Positions 10,743 to 21,168 of a stretch of DNA of 64,000 nucleotides are shown piece after piece. Source of the DNA: Plantago ovata (taxonomy: Eukaryota; Streptophyta; Magnoliopsida; Lamiales; Plantaginaceae). Below the pieces are notes generated by a model. That model ran no database searches, had not been told where the DNA came from, and saw only the letters and a list, made by a program, of their open reading frames with translations. Every line of letters starts with the position of its first letter. Position 1 is the first letter of the stretch. The stretch covers positions 103,539,982 to 103,603,981 of the forward strand of contig CM051457.1 of NCBI GenBank assembly GCA_028274465.1, written 5' to 3'. The translations under genes and the position numbers were made by a program.

Positions 10743-11619
10743 CATGTAAACAAAGGCGTTTCTCGGGAGGCAACCCGAGGTGGTAGTGTTTTGCATTTAG
10801 TTAGATTCCTTTTCATTAGATAGATGTCTTGTTTTTCATTCCGTTTGCATTTGTCTTGGTCCATAGGTTAGATTATAAAGCGAAAGAATAAAGAATTTTG
10901 GTGTAGAGGTCAAGTGGACCGCTTGGAGACCCCAAACCCTCTGCTTGGAAATTGACACAATTTCCAGAGAGTTTTGGTCCGGCTCAAGCGAGCCGCTTGG
11001 AAATCCCAAGCGGTCCGCCTGGGAATTGACAAGCTCTCTGGAATTCGTCAGTGTCCAAGCGGGGCGATTGGATGGATCCAAGCGGGCCGCTTTACAAGCG
11101 GCCCCCTTGGTCCTGACCCCTAAATATCCTAGTTTTTTTGACTTTTCTTCCACCTATGGGCCTCCGTTTTCACTTGTTTCTTGAGTCCTTTCAGGTACTA
11201 CTCATTTATAGGAGTTGGACACGAACCTTTATCCCAGGCAAGTGTACTTTCAATCCAATTTTTCCTTTCGTATCAACTTTTCTTTGCTCGAGGACGAGTA
11301 AAAGTTTAGGTTTGGGGAGGGGTCATTGGATTTTCAGTACTATGTGCTCTTTTGGTTCATGTATGCCTGTTGTTAGCTCAAGTTCTTGTGATTTGTCGTG
11401 TTTTTCAAATTTTTGCATGCATATCATCCCTAGATTAGTTGTTGCACGTTGTTGTGTGTGGAGTTTATTGCCAAGTTGCTTGAACTTTTTTATTGAGTAG
11501 ACTAAGTGTTTAGACCACTGATCATATGTTGCATCACTTTGCAAGTAGTTTAAGGCTTGTCTCGCTTGGTTTGTCACATTCGCATGTGCACTAGTTAAGC
11601 TTAGTAGCCTCGACATCAC
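10743..11619 (+). other. A2 internal region after D: stem-loop, AAGCGG array, polypurine motif
   Basis: This resumes A2 after the CATGT duplication. A perfect hairpin TCTCGGGAGGCAACCCGAGG lies at 10761-10780. At about 10905-11110 is an array of short inverted repeats with AAGCGG/CCGCTTGG arms, equivalent to the array at 31183-31345 in A1. GGTTTGGGGAGG lies at about 11310-11322. The additional ORF present in A1 between these landmarks is absent. Confidence 0.8.
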
Positions 11620-12896
11620 TGATGAACGCGCTGGTGTCGTGCTCCAACGCGAACGAATCAAATAAATTTGTTATTTAGCCAAAGGCAATTCACAACTACA
11701 ACGAAAACCGTAGTGTAGCAATAGAATGACCTCGAGTGTCGTTCTCTAAGGACTATAACTAGCTTCATCTAATCTAATTTAGAATATAAAAGCAGCAGAC
11801 GTAAAAGCAAAGGTTTTTCTAACAGATAATGGAGATTGGTGATAGTATGATCCTTCAAAGCATAACGGGTCAATAATCATGCGTAAATTCCTCGGTCTTG
11901 CATGGAGATCTTTGATCAATCGAATGTCCTGTTGTAATTATTAAGCACTACGAAGATAATGATACTGACAAGTCAATCACTATTGTCCTATTGTGTTCCG
12001 TAATTATTCAACACTACGAAGATATAGATGCGCATAGGTCGACGAGGGTCCAATTGTGCATAATAATTAATCAACATACGAGGATTTAGGTTGAGCCTGA
12101 TCAACGAAATAAAGCAATAACACGGAGTATAATGCGCGATATAGCCATTAGCATGATTATCTTCCCTTCGCTAAGAATTCACATACTACCACCAACGATA
12201 AGTTTAACTACTCATAGTTGTCATGCAATCAACAGAAATCATAGAGGAAAACATGTTGAAAGATATAAAAAATAAGTAGAATAAACTGTAAGATACAATG
12301 TTACCGAAGGTTGTCAATCTCCGAAGAATTGCGATCCTACAAGCTCCAAATTGCTATGAAAAAGTGTCTCCTAAGCTACGAACTCCCAGAACAGGCTTTG
12401 GGAAGTTCCTACCTAAAACTACAGAGAAAGGTGAGAGAATAGGTCTGGAAAAGTATGAATTTCGGAGAAAAACTGAGCAACTATATATAGGCTTCGAAAT
12501 AGTGTGGGGCGATTCGCCCCACGTCCCGGGCGGTTCGCCCGGGAGTAATTTTCGCGGAATTCTGCGTTTTCGACGCGTTTTGGATTTCTTCCCCTTTTCA
12601 GACTCGGTTTCTGACTTCTAGTGGCCTTCTAACCTCCAGATTTGATCCCTAGACTCCAAATCCTATCCGGAAACCTTCAGATACTCCAAATAGGCTTCTG
12701 GAACACCAATTCCTTGTCAACTTCAATATAATTGCCCGGAAATCCTCGTTTTTCAACCAAAACCTGTAAAATAAAATCTAAAGGGAAACGTGACACTATT
12801 CTAATAAAATGCACTAAAATATAGCTAAATTAACATAGAGGATAGCTAAAATAGGTGAAAAAGAGTGAAATGAAAGTGTAAAATACACATTCATCA
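11620..12896 (-). repeat. Solo LTR of D type, target duplication ATCAC
   Basis: A 1277-bp LTR in reverse orientation with no internal region, flanked by ATCAC at 11615-11619 and 12897-12901. Termini are TGATGAACGCG and CATTCATCA. Its inverted-repeat array (about 12505-12553) contains different unit sequences from D. It most likely formed by LTR-LTR recombination of a full element inserted in the noncoding 3' region of A2. Confidence 0.95.
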
Positions 12897-12901
12897 ATCA
12901 C

Positions 12902-13325
12902 CTTGAGTGGTGTTACTTCTGTTGCGGTTCACGATGACCTTATAAAATGATGCATGTTAGAATCTATGGTTGTAACCCGTGTAATTATGTACGTAAGAGG
13001 CGACAAGTTCTTCACCACGATTAGAGATTGCCAAATGCCTAAGAAGGAGGTAGTGTGAGGTGTGTGATTCCTTGTATTAAACCTATTCTATCGAATAGGT
13101 TTGGGGAGGGGGTTACTTCGTTGATCTTGTCTTTCGTCTTTGAGTCGTTGTAAAGTTTGTCTTTTCCCTTTTTGTTTTGTGCTCCAACCTATTCTTTCGA
13201 ATAGGTTTGGGGAGGCGTCTTGTAGAGTTTGTTCTCTTTCTTTTCGTCTTTTGTGCTCAAACCTATTCTCTCAAATAGGTTTGGGGAGGTGTTTTTCGTC
13301 TTAACGGCAATTGTAGTGAGTTGTT
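12902..13325 (+). other. Truncated 3' noncoding end of A2 with three hairpin/polypurine motifs
   Basis: It matches A1 31850-32170. The stem-loop AACCTATTC..GAATAGGTT followed by TGGGGAGG occurs at 13079-13112, 13186-13215 and 13259-13290. The third copy has a CTCTCA loop side that weakens the stem. Homology to A1 ends near 13325 before any 3' LTR. Confidence 0.75.
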
Positions 13326-14304
13326 TGCTTCTCGTCGTGTCAAGGTCCCATATGATTCCCCGAACCATATGAAGTGGTTCCTATCGATCTCGCTCGATCA
13401 GTCATCCTGGATAAGCCAACCCCTCATAGGTGATAGCCATCACTAAGGTATAGAATCCCAACAAAACAACTTTAGATACTCATGTTGCAATCCTAAAGAC
13501 ATGATCGATGCTGACCACTTTTACGTACAACTACCATGTAAAGTCTTATCCCACCATATGCAATCACACATGCATACCAGACTTATGGTTACCAAGATGT
13601 ATGACCGGATTTACAGATAATTGTTTAAGTACTTGTAATACCGAAGAATGTAAACAAGGCAAACAAGGAATTCTTAATTACTTAATTCGTATTAATTCAG
13701 ATAACCAAAACAGTTTTATTACAACGCACTAAGGCGAACTATTGCTCGACGGGCACAACTCTACCGACACCCTGCACATCATTAAAGCATAGATCATTCA
13801 CCTATAATTTGTAATGCCTTTGCATGTAACAAGGTCTCAAGATATCGAAGATAGTTAAAATTTCCAGGGCACATGAACAAAGGGTAGTTATTAACCTGAA
13901 CCAAGATATATACACCTGTCTTAGTCCATTTTTGACCTCTCACCTCTTCTTCTACATCAGAATCCTCCTAAACACTACACATTTTCACTAAACAGTTTAA
14001 CCCAACAGACCAAAGTATTCAATAAAACAACAACCAATATGTGGCCTTGACTAGTCATTTCGAAGAAGATTAAGATTTCGAGCAAAACTAAAACTAATTA
14101 TGTAGCACTTCCACGAATCTAATTTAAATAATGTCATAAGCATAGATGATCTAAATTTAAAAAAAAAAAAAAAAGAACTAAACCCATGGCAAGATGAAGG
14201 GATAAGCAAGCCACGAATCTAAATAATTTGAAAGATACTACGAAAGAGGAATAAATAATAAACCAAAGAAGAAAGAACAAACCAGATCTGGTGGTGGAAG
14301 CCGA
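13326..14304. other. Unidentified intergenic sequence
   Basis: I recognise no gene or element terminus here. The frames are short. A 16-base A run lies near 14158-14174. It could be the interior of the CACTA element that ends at 15639 or unrelated flanking DNA. Confidence 0.4.
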
Positions 14305-14410
14305 GTCTGCTGGTGGTGTGCGGTGTTTGAGGCAAGCCGGTGACCGGTGATGGAGGCGGAGGGCTCAGATGGTGTGCGGTGTTGGAGGCAAGCCGGTGAC
14401 CGGTGGTGGG
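14305..14410 (+). repeat. Imperfect tandem duplication of about 55 bp
   Basis: GGTGTGCGGTGTT-GAGGCAAGCCGGTGACCGGTG occurs twice in succession, at about 14313-14352 and 14370-14408, inside a G-rich segment. It may be part of the subterminal region of the CACTA element. No function is evident. Confidence 0.6.
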
Positions 14411-15639
14411 GGTGGGTGGTGTGCGGCGCTGGAATGGGGGTTAGGGTTTTTCTGATTTGGGGGCGTTGAATGGAATGAAGAAGAAGAGCCCAATCTGGGT
14501 TTATTATAGATAAAAAAAATTTGTTTAACTAAACTTAGCCACGTATAGATTCTGGAAATTTTTTAGTTTATGTACCGTAACTTTACCTCACTTTAGTTTT
14601 TGTACCATAACTTTTCACTTGTTAATTTATGTACCACATGTTTATCCCAACTTTAATTTTAGTACTCCGGTGGTATTTTTCGATAGAATTAGGGTTTTTG
14701 GTCTAATTCATCTCCAATTTAGTGAATTAGACATCAGAGCGCATTAATTCGCTCATTCGACCTTGACTAATTCACCTGAAATGAAAATAAACTTATACGA
14801 ACAAATATTTTAAATTTTTTTAAAAATAAAAAAAGTAATTCTTTCAACAATACGTAACTAGCAAATAAAAAAAAAGTATTTTTTTATTTTTTTAGAAAAT
14901 AAAAAATATATAATTTTTACGGAACTAGATATTTATTTTTTTTCTTTTTATGAAAAATATATCATGGAAAATGATAAATTAATAATAATAATCATAAAAA
15001 ATGTATTGTCGAAAGAATTAGTAATGATTTTTTTATTTTAAATTATTTTTAAAAAACAACTTGTTCATTTTTACTTTGTTTATTTTCTAAAACATTTAAA
15101 ATATTTGTTCGTATGAGTTTATTTTTATTTCAGGTGAATTAATCAAGTTTTAATGAATGAATTAAGATGTTATGAGGTCTAATTTGTTAAATTGGAGATG
15201 AATTAGACCAAAAACCCTAATTTTACCGAATAATACGACCGGAGTACTAAAATTAAAGTTGATGTAAACATGTGGTACATAAATTAACAAGTGAAAAGTT
15301 ATGGTACAAAAACTAAAGTGAGGTAAAGTTACGGTACATAAACTAAATTTTTTTCTATAGATTCTATACGTGACCATATTTAATTTTCATTTTTATTTAT
15401 TTTCCATATTATTAAAAAAAATCTTTTTTTAAGTCAGCAGATTTAGTGACGGATAGTTAATTAGCCACGGATAAATTATCCGAATTATCCGTGGCGAAAT
15501 TAGCCACAAATAGATACAAATAAATTATCTGTGGCTAATTAGATTCTATTTGTGGCTAAAATGCCGATTCGTGGCTAATTTAGCCACGAATAGTATCCGA
15601 CGCTACGGTTCGTGGCTATTTTCAGGATTTCTTGTAGTG
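14411..15639 (-). mobile_element. CACTA transposon terminus and subterminal repeats
   Basis: Read on the minus strand from 15639, the sequence begins CACTACAAGAAATCC, the typical terminus of plant CACTA (En/Spm-type) elements. The next 200 bp hold many copies of AGCCACGAAT-like motifs in both orientations (15440-15620), as expected of transposase-binding subterminal repeats. A further copy (TTAGCCACG) lies at 14535-14543, beyond the nested MITE. The opposite terminus was not found in the window, so the left limit given is arbitrary. No transposase ORF is present. The terminus lies exactly at the inner edge of the right arm of the long inverted repeat. Confidence 0.75.
14554..15355. mobile_element. 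Mutator-like foldback MITE, 10-bp target duplication
   Basis: Two inverted arms of roughly 280 bp (14554-14835 and 15070-15355) flank an AT-rich centre. The ends read GGAAATTTTTTAGTTTATG and, complemented, GAAAAAAATTTAGTTTATG. TATAGATTCT flanks the element on both sides (14544-14553, 15356-15365). Long terminal inverted repeats with a 9-10 bp duplication are typical of Mutator-like elements. The 802-bp element has no coding capacity and sits inside the CACTA sequence. Confidence 0.85.
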
Positions 15640-15955
15640 CCTTTTCACTTTTAGTCTCGTGTGCCAGGGTCATGAGTGACCTATCAAGAATCGTCAAAAT
15701 CAAGTACTGTGTGAGGTGATGGCCTTCCATCGTTTTCCGTTGATGCATTGAAGTGGAGATGGAGTTCAAAGGAAAAGAGAAGACGTGAAGAGGCAGAAAA
15801 GATTACACAGAAAAATAAGGGTTGTTGAAGAAAGGAGGAGGACTCAAGGCAGAGTCCGATAGATGGAGGAGAATGAGCGAGAAAAACAAGCGGGCTTCAT
15901 CCGGGCCGCGGGCCTTACACTCGCTGCCTCCACGCGTCAACTATTTGGTTATATA
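15640..15955 (+). repeat. Right arm of the 300-bp inverted repeat
   Basis: Inverted copy of 346-645. Its inner boundary coincides with the CACTA terminus at 15639 and its outer boundary with TTATATA. Small indels, such as an additional CTCATTCTCCT-type stretch near 15867-15878, distinguish the arms. Confidence 0.85.
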
Positions 15956-16538
15956 CTACTACTTATAATTATAATAACAAATACTATTTTATATTGTAAT
16001 ATTAAAATAAAAATATTTTTTTATATTATAATTAGTTCTTATATAATAAAATATTTATTTCTTTTTGTCATTATGTATCAAATGAAATTAAATTGTAACA
16101 GTATTGTAGCCGACAAATTGGTTGACTGTCGGATGATGCCGCCTATGCTCTCCTTCTCCGCCACCCCTTCACCCTCCCTATGAAAGGCATGGAGATATTT
16201 TATTTTATACCTTTTGTCGTGTTGAAGACATGCATGGAGATTAAGTTTTTTTATATATGAAAATAAATAATGTTTTATCGTTTCTACGGGTGACATTGCT
16301 TTGGATGAAGTTTTTTATACATAAAAATTATTATGGTTTAATTATTGTTTGAACCGAAACCAGTTCTTAAGAGTCCGTCGTTGTCTAATAAAAATTTACC
16401 TTAATGTTTCTTTACTACTTGCCTCACAACATATTGAAAGCATTAGTATAAAGCTTATTTAATTAAAAGTTGTGCTCATACAAGTCATCTATTCGTTTAT
16501 CCATAAATAACCTTCTGCGCACCCATAAGCAGTCTCTT
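15956..16538. other. AT-rich intergenic DNA downstream of the inhibitor gene
   Basis: Very AT-rich sequence with no domain-bearing ORF. The part next to 16538 is the 3' flank of the minus-strand inhibitor gene and should contain its polyadenylation signals. I see no other feature. Confidence 0.5.
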
Positions 16539-17117
16539 TTACTTGTGATTAATAATACCATTAACAAGCTGAGTTGCAGTTGACACAATAACATCACTAA
16601 TGATCGTATTAGCCAATTGGAGGACCCCATCTCTCATTTTGTACCCTCTCAACGGCTCAGCATTCTGGCACTGTTTGACGTCATCACCGGACACAAAAAG
16701 ATCGCTAACTGCAGTTAGGTATCCCACTGGGTCTTGAGTTCTAATTTGAACGTCTGCGTCGACCAAACTTTCAATAGTGTATCTATAACTGGATTCACAA
16801 CTCTTAAGAGCTTGAATTACTTCCGGTTCACTGTTTTCCTTGAGCAAGTCGAGGATGTGGTTATGAACACGTGTTGCATATGCAGCTCCGAAATCGACTA
16901 TGCTGGTACACAAATCGAACAAGTTTGTTGCGGCACATATACTTGGTTCCGATCCTAGAACGTCCATGCATAGTTGGCTTTCCGCTCCCAATGTGGAGCA
17001 AATTTGTTCGATTAATGAAGAGTTTCTTGCAAAGCATGTTGATGTTGATAACATGAGAAGGGATATTGTGAAGACAGTAGTGTATATTATTTGCGCTGAC
17101 GAAATTGAGTAAGCCAT
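16539..17117 (-). CDS. Pectin methylesterase inhibitor-like protein (invertase/PME inhibitor family)
   Basis: A 192-residue intronless protein of usual family length. Residues 1-30 form a hydrophobic secretion signal with a plausible cleavage after the Ala of TCFA, so the product should go to the apoplast. The mature part follows the PMEI/invertase-inhibitor pattern. A Cys pair spaced ten residues apart (C40 in EQICSTL and C50) fits the N-terminal helical hairpin. A second pair (C107 in ALKSCESSY, and C150) closes the four-helix bundle, and Cys61 and Cys70 are additional. Members block pectin methylesterase or acid invertase, and sequence alone does not tell which. The first ATG is chosen because it opens the signal peptide. 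A TATA box lies about 75 bp upstream. The gene stands alone between transposons and looks intact. Confidence 0.88.
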   Translation of the reverse strand: MAYSISSAQIIYTTVFTISLLMLSTSTCFARNSSLIEQICSTLGAESQLCMDVLGSEPSICAATNLFDLCTSIVDFGAAYATRVHNHILDLLKENSEPEVIQALKSCESSYRYTIESLVDADVQIRTQDPVGYLTAVSDLFVSGDDVKQCQNAEPLRGYKMRDGVLQLANTIISDVIVSTATQLVNGIINHK

Positions 17118-17187
17118 TTTTTTTTCCTTTCCTTTCTGTAAGGTAAAGAATGAATCGTGGATGTTAAAATTTGGTTCAATGATTTGG

Positions 17188-17198
17188 TATATATATAG
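17188..17198 (-). promoter_or_regulatory. TATA box of the inhibitor gene
   Basis: CTATATATATA on the minus strand, 71-81 bp upstream of the start codon at 17117. This fits transcription starting about 30 bp downstream and a leader of about 40-50 bp. Confidence 0.55.
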
Positions 17199-17530
17199 AT
17201 GCTAAAGTTAATGTTTTCAAGAAACATAACATTTGTATTTCCGAGAAAACATATCATCTTGTAAGCAAAAATCTCACTTTTATAAGACATATCATATATA
17301 TTTTGCTACGCATACGCATAGATATATATATAGAACCATATGGGAGGTTTTTGAAAATGAAAGCACATGACATGCTCTATGTTTTTGTCAGCTCGTTCGA
17401 TCACCAAACTATAGCTATCAATTCCCATCGAGTTTATTATTAATAACACAAATTTTCTTCATTTCGATTCAAAATCAAGCTACTAGAACATATATATTGT
17501 TGGTTATTATACTCAGAATGGTATGATATA
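17199..17530. other. Upstream flank of the inhibitor gene
   Basis: AT-rich sequence with no ORF of note. It probably contains promoter elements of the minus-strand gene, but I cannot point to specific sites. Confidence 0.4.
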
Positions 17531-19277
17531 CTAGGTGGAATCAAGTAAAATACACATCTTTTGTAACTCGGTATTAGTCGGTATTTTCAAAAGTAGTAGA
17601 AGACTTATGATCTAGTGAATGTTGGAGCGGATTTGGGCTTCTTTAGTGAGTCGGAGAAAGATAAAGTGGGGGTGATGTATAACCCCGTATCATTTTAGAA
17701 AGTCAGAATTTTATATGATCATCAAAGTGACACCTCGTGGTATATTTGGATTAAGTTTCGAGAACGAAACTTATTTTAAGGAGGGTGGATTGTAATAACC
17801 CGTACATTTTATTTGTACGACTTTCACTGAGGAGACCGAGCCAGATAATTATACATTACTTGGAACAAAAATTATGGGCTTAAATTGACGGATTGACATT
17901 GATTAACTTTTATTTTATGGATCGATAAATCAAATTGGGCCTAGTGGTTGTTCAATTTGAGTGGATGGATTATAATATTGGATTAATGGTGCAAATATCA
18001 TGGAGTTAATTTAGTAGTTAGATCATCGTATTGGTATTAGTAGTACGTATGGTTGTGTTAGTCAAGTTCTGTCAATGGATCACAGTTTAATGGATAGTGC
18101 ATATGATTTGGGAAATTAAGAACGATGTTTGATCGGTTATTAATATTTTGGATACATGTATATGCATCAGGATTGGAATTTAGAATGACCGGTGATGGAC
18201 TTGCTTTCGGTTGAGATGTGATCAATTGTTAGGACCAGCTTCTGGACAAACTATTGATAAAACGACTTATTTGAAGTACTATTGGATTTGGTTTATTCTT
18301 GGGTCTATAGATCCTGGATTGGCGAATCGATTTAAGTATGTCATTGTTGGACCGGAGGTAATTAAGGGGATATTCTAACACCAAAACTGGTATTTTTCAG
18401 TATTATTATTATTATTATCTATAAAAAGTATGTTATATTGTATATTTAAAGTTATGTAAATGATTTTGATAAACACTATTATATCAAGTTATTGGGCTTG
18501 GTATAGTGGAAAATAAGGATCAAGTATGTTACCCAAATAAATATTTTCTTTTGAAATGTGCATGTGACGAATGTAAATTATTTTGTCCAAGTGCATGGAC
18601 TAATGTTATGTTTGAGCTCCAGATGTGCCTGTGAAATGTTATGTACCCTTCGGGGTGTTTTGTCGTGCTAGGCCTTTTTATGTTTTGCCCTTTGGTGGGG
18701 TATTATATGTTATGTTATGTTATGTTATGTTATGTAAAGCCGACCTCTGTGCCACTCGACTTATACTAGTGGCCATAGGTACATGCATGTTGAGCCGAAA
18801 TGTTACGTTATGTTTCCATGCAGCTTTTGTTATGTGTGATATATTGGGATGTATATATGTATGATTTTGAAAGCATTACTTGATCCGGGTGGAGGTGCCA
18901 AAATGTTCTCTTACTGAGTTTGTAGCTCACCCCTTACTCTGTTTTTTTACAATGGAGTAAGTGGGTAGTGCGTTTTCGAAAAGTACTAGTGGACGTAAAC
19001 TGAATTGGAGTGTTGATCGTCAAGCAACGGAGTTTTGATGTTTTATATTGTAAAGGTGTGTAACTTTGAAGAGTTTATGTAATTCTGTATCGGTTGTGAG
19101 TTTGCATTGAAGACCTTGTGGTGAATTGTATATTTTATAGAGGAATTTAGATGCTCTTTCTACCATGGAGAAAATTTTACCATTTTTGAGGATTTAATGT
19201 TAAGGCTTCGTGTTGGCGTGAGTCCATCTCACGATACACGGACGAACACACCAATATTTTGGTTTTGGGGCGTTACA
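17531..19277 (+). mobile_element. 3' end of a Tekay/Del-type chromovirus with its LTR
   Basis: A short internal remnant precedes the purine-rich tract AAGGAGGGTGGAT (17778-17790), which abuts an LTR starting TGTAATAACCCG and ending GGGGCGTTACA. This arrangement, including the upstream phrase GTTTCGAGAACGAAACT, is typical of the 3' end of Tekay/Del chromoviruses. The rest of the element and the 5' LTR are absent, so it is a 5'-truncated copy. The left limit is approximate. Confidence 0.75.
17791..19277 (+). repeat. 3' LTR of the Tekay-like element
   Basis: 1487 bp, TG...CA, with the inverted ends TGTAA and TTACA. The phrase ACTGAGTTTGTAGCTCACC at about 18913-18931 is characteristic of this LTR family. 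It includes a pentanucleotide microsatellite of TATGT units at about 18706-18735. Confidence 0.8.
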
Positions 19278-19590
19278 AGTGATTTTTGAGTCTTGGGAAC
19301 AAAGAGACTCTAGATATGCCAAGGAAGCAATCGAAGCCATGGGTCTTGGAACGTTAAGGTGTGAACCATGATTATGTTAAGCTTTAACATTCGGGGTCTA
19401 GGGGGTTCTCTAAAGAAAGAGTAAAAGCTAGAGGAAAAATTGATACAAAATTTGAAACCTAACAACTCTAGAATATGCAGAACGTGTATGGCTTGAGAGA
19501 TGTGTCGATTTCTCCAAGGCTCCGGTTTTTTGCTGGCCTTTGCTTTTCTTTTTCCCTTTGCGTTTTTTAGCTCCGTATAAAAATGAACCA
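19278..19590 (+). pseudogene. LINE remnant: ORF1 tail, ORF2 start, then large deletion
   Basis: A frame ending in EAIEAMGLGTLRCEP stops at a TGA that overlaps the ATG at 19368 (ATGA), as at the ORF1-ORF2 junctions of plant LINEs. The second frame opens MIMLSFNIRGLGGSLKKE, the usual start of the endonuclease domain of plant LINE ORF2, but ends at TAA 19422. No endonuclease catalytic motifs or reverse transcriptase follow. The sequence passes within 150 bp into what looks like a 3' untranslated tail (CTTTTTCCCTTTGCG). Almost all of ORF2 is therefore missing. The assignment rests on this one motif and the overlap. Confidence 0.45.
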
Positions 19591-19749
19591 AGTGATGTTA
19601 TATGTTTTATTAGATTTTGATTTAGAATCGTACTCAGCCGGTATATTACGAAATAATTTATACTAAATGTGCTCTACGAGTCTATTTCACAATAATTTAC
19701 AATAACAATCCCATTTAATGAATCTATACTGCCAAACTCTATATCATTC
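19591..19749. other. AT-rich flank left of element C
   Basis: Contains ACAATAATTTACAATAACAATC-type AT-rich phrases. Similar phrases occur right of element C at 51660-52000, which suggests that C split one AT-rich locus. Confidence 0.45.
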
Positions 19750-20017
19750 TGTTGGTGTTAAAATATGTCCAGTCCACGTGTACGAACTGGAGTGGTCTAA
19801 GAGCGCGATAAAACATCAAGGGCCGTCCCTCAAAGGGCGCGACCACACCCAAGTATGTCTCTTAGGTGTGGCTCGACCAACATACGGTCCGACCATCACT
19901 AAGAGGCCAACCCTCAAGATAAGCTCACTACAAGGACAATGCAGCTGTTGGGCTCGAGGAGCATCTCTAGGGCGCGAGGAGAACCTTACGTCAAGGTGAC
20001 ACCCTCCAAAAGAGACT
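19750..20017 (+). repeat. Truncated 5' LTR of C
   Basis: Starts TGTTGGTGTTAAAATATG and matches 50805-51072 closely. Homology ends at CCAAAAGAGACT (20017), after which gag-like coding sequence follows directly. The rest of the LTR, including its TATA region, the primer site and the leader are missing, so this copy cannot start reverse transcription. Confidence 0.9.
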
Positions 20018-21168
20018 TTGGGATGGGCGAAGCTCAATACGGCTTGTTCCTTCTTACTTTACAAGGATACGTAGGAGACAATGAGGCTGCTAGAGTCAAT
20101 GCGGAACTCCAAGCTCGATGAGTACCACAAGTCCAAGTACAGGAGCAACCTCGTGATACCTTGGTAGCCCCTCGTTAATCCCAACCAAGAGCACCTATAG
20201 TACAAGATGAAGCATATTCAAGAGCCAACACGAGGCCGATCCAATCTCGACTTGGACCTTCAAGAGTCCAATCTAGGTTGGGACCACAAGGTGCTCCGGA
20301 TGATTTGAGGGATCTAATTGATAGGAGGATACGCGCGTCACTGCAAAATGTGATTTCACAAGAAAACCAAGCTCAGGTGGTCGCTACACCACCCACTCTC
20401 CCTAACCAAGTCACGCCCAACCAAGTGACTCCTCAGAACCAACCCGAATCGGTGGCGGAAAACAATGCCTTGAGAACCGTAGTTGGGGTAACCCCCTTGA
20501 TCGACCCGATCACGGGGAGGAGGCTCACTCTGGAGGAACTCAATGCAAGGAAAACCGCACTTGATGCTCAGATAGAAACCCTACGAGGAACCTTGCAAGA
20601 AAAAGAGCAAGACCAAGATCCAACTCCGTTGTGCGACGAGATAAGGAGCCATCAAGCAAAAATCGAAAGAGGCTTCCCTACTTTCAAAAGTTATGATGGA
20701 ACAAGTTCTCCGAAGGACTACTTGGTGAGATTTGGTACCAAAATGGATGCTTATGGTCACGATTCAAGGACCAAAGCACTACTCTTCCCGGCTAACCTCT
20801 CAGGAGAAGCCCTGAAATGGTGGTCGCGCCTTCCTCAGCGCTTGATCATGTCCTATAGAGATCTCGACAAAGAATTCTCTAAGCGATTCGAGAAGGTCAT
20901 GAACACCAAGAGAAGAGTGAGATACTTGGCCAAAATTGTTCAAAAGAACAATGAAGATTTGAGGGACTTCATCAATCGTTTTCATGAAGCAACCCTCCAA
21001 GTTGAAGATCACTCGATCAATGAGATGAAAGAATACTTGTATGGTAACACTACCAATGTCAAGTTCCAAGAGGTGCTCTCAGCATCGTGTGTAGAGAATG
21101 AAGCTCAACTAGCGAAAGTTTGCAAGGGTTCCTCGAGGCCGGGGACTTCCGAAAAACAGTCACTGTAA
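20018..21168 (+). pseudogene. C gag remnant (Tat type)
   Basis: The frame runs from the LTR truncation with stops at 20119-20121 and near 20177, then openly from 20278 to 21168. Domain landmarks of Tat-type gag are RGFPTFKSYDGTSSPKDYL, GEALKWWSRLP, DLDKEFSKRFE and ANLSG. A degenerate zinc knuckle (CQFHKGKGHTSDEC) follows in another frame at about 21476-21518, followed by ELKN and a stop. The protein would form the particle core. Loss of the leader and multiple frame breaks make it non-functional. Confidence 0.82.

Larger units (their letters stand above)
882..13325 (+). mobile_element. Athila-like element A2, 3'-truncated, with two nested insertions
   Basis: This is a Ty3/gypsy element of Athila type with a 5' LTR (882-2276), a tRNA-Asp primer site, a decayed gag and a protease. 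It is interrupted by element D (4251-10742) and by a solo LTR (11620-12896). After each insertion the sequence resumes in register with the intact relative A1: 10743 onward matches A1 near 28600 and then 31000-31860, and 12902 onward matches A1 near 31850-32170. Homology stops near 13325 and no 3' LTR is present. Compared with A1 it lacks the additional ORF. Its own coding region carries stops, frameshifts and an altered protease motif, so it is inactive. Confidence 0.85.

Noticed and set aside
13311-13318. TTGTAGTG as a second CACTA terminus
   Set aside because: The orientation is wrong for a left end, the following bases do not match the CACTACAAGAAA consensus, and no subterminal repeats adjoin.
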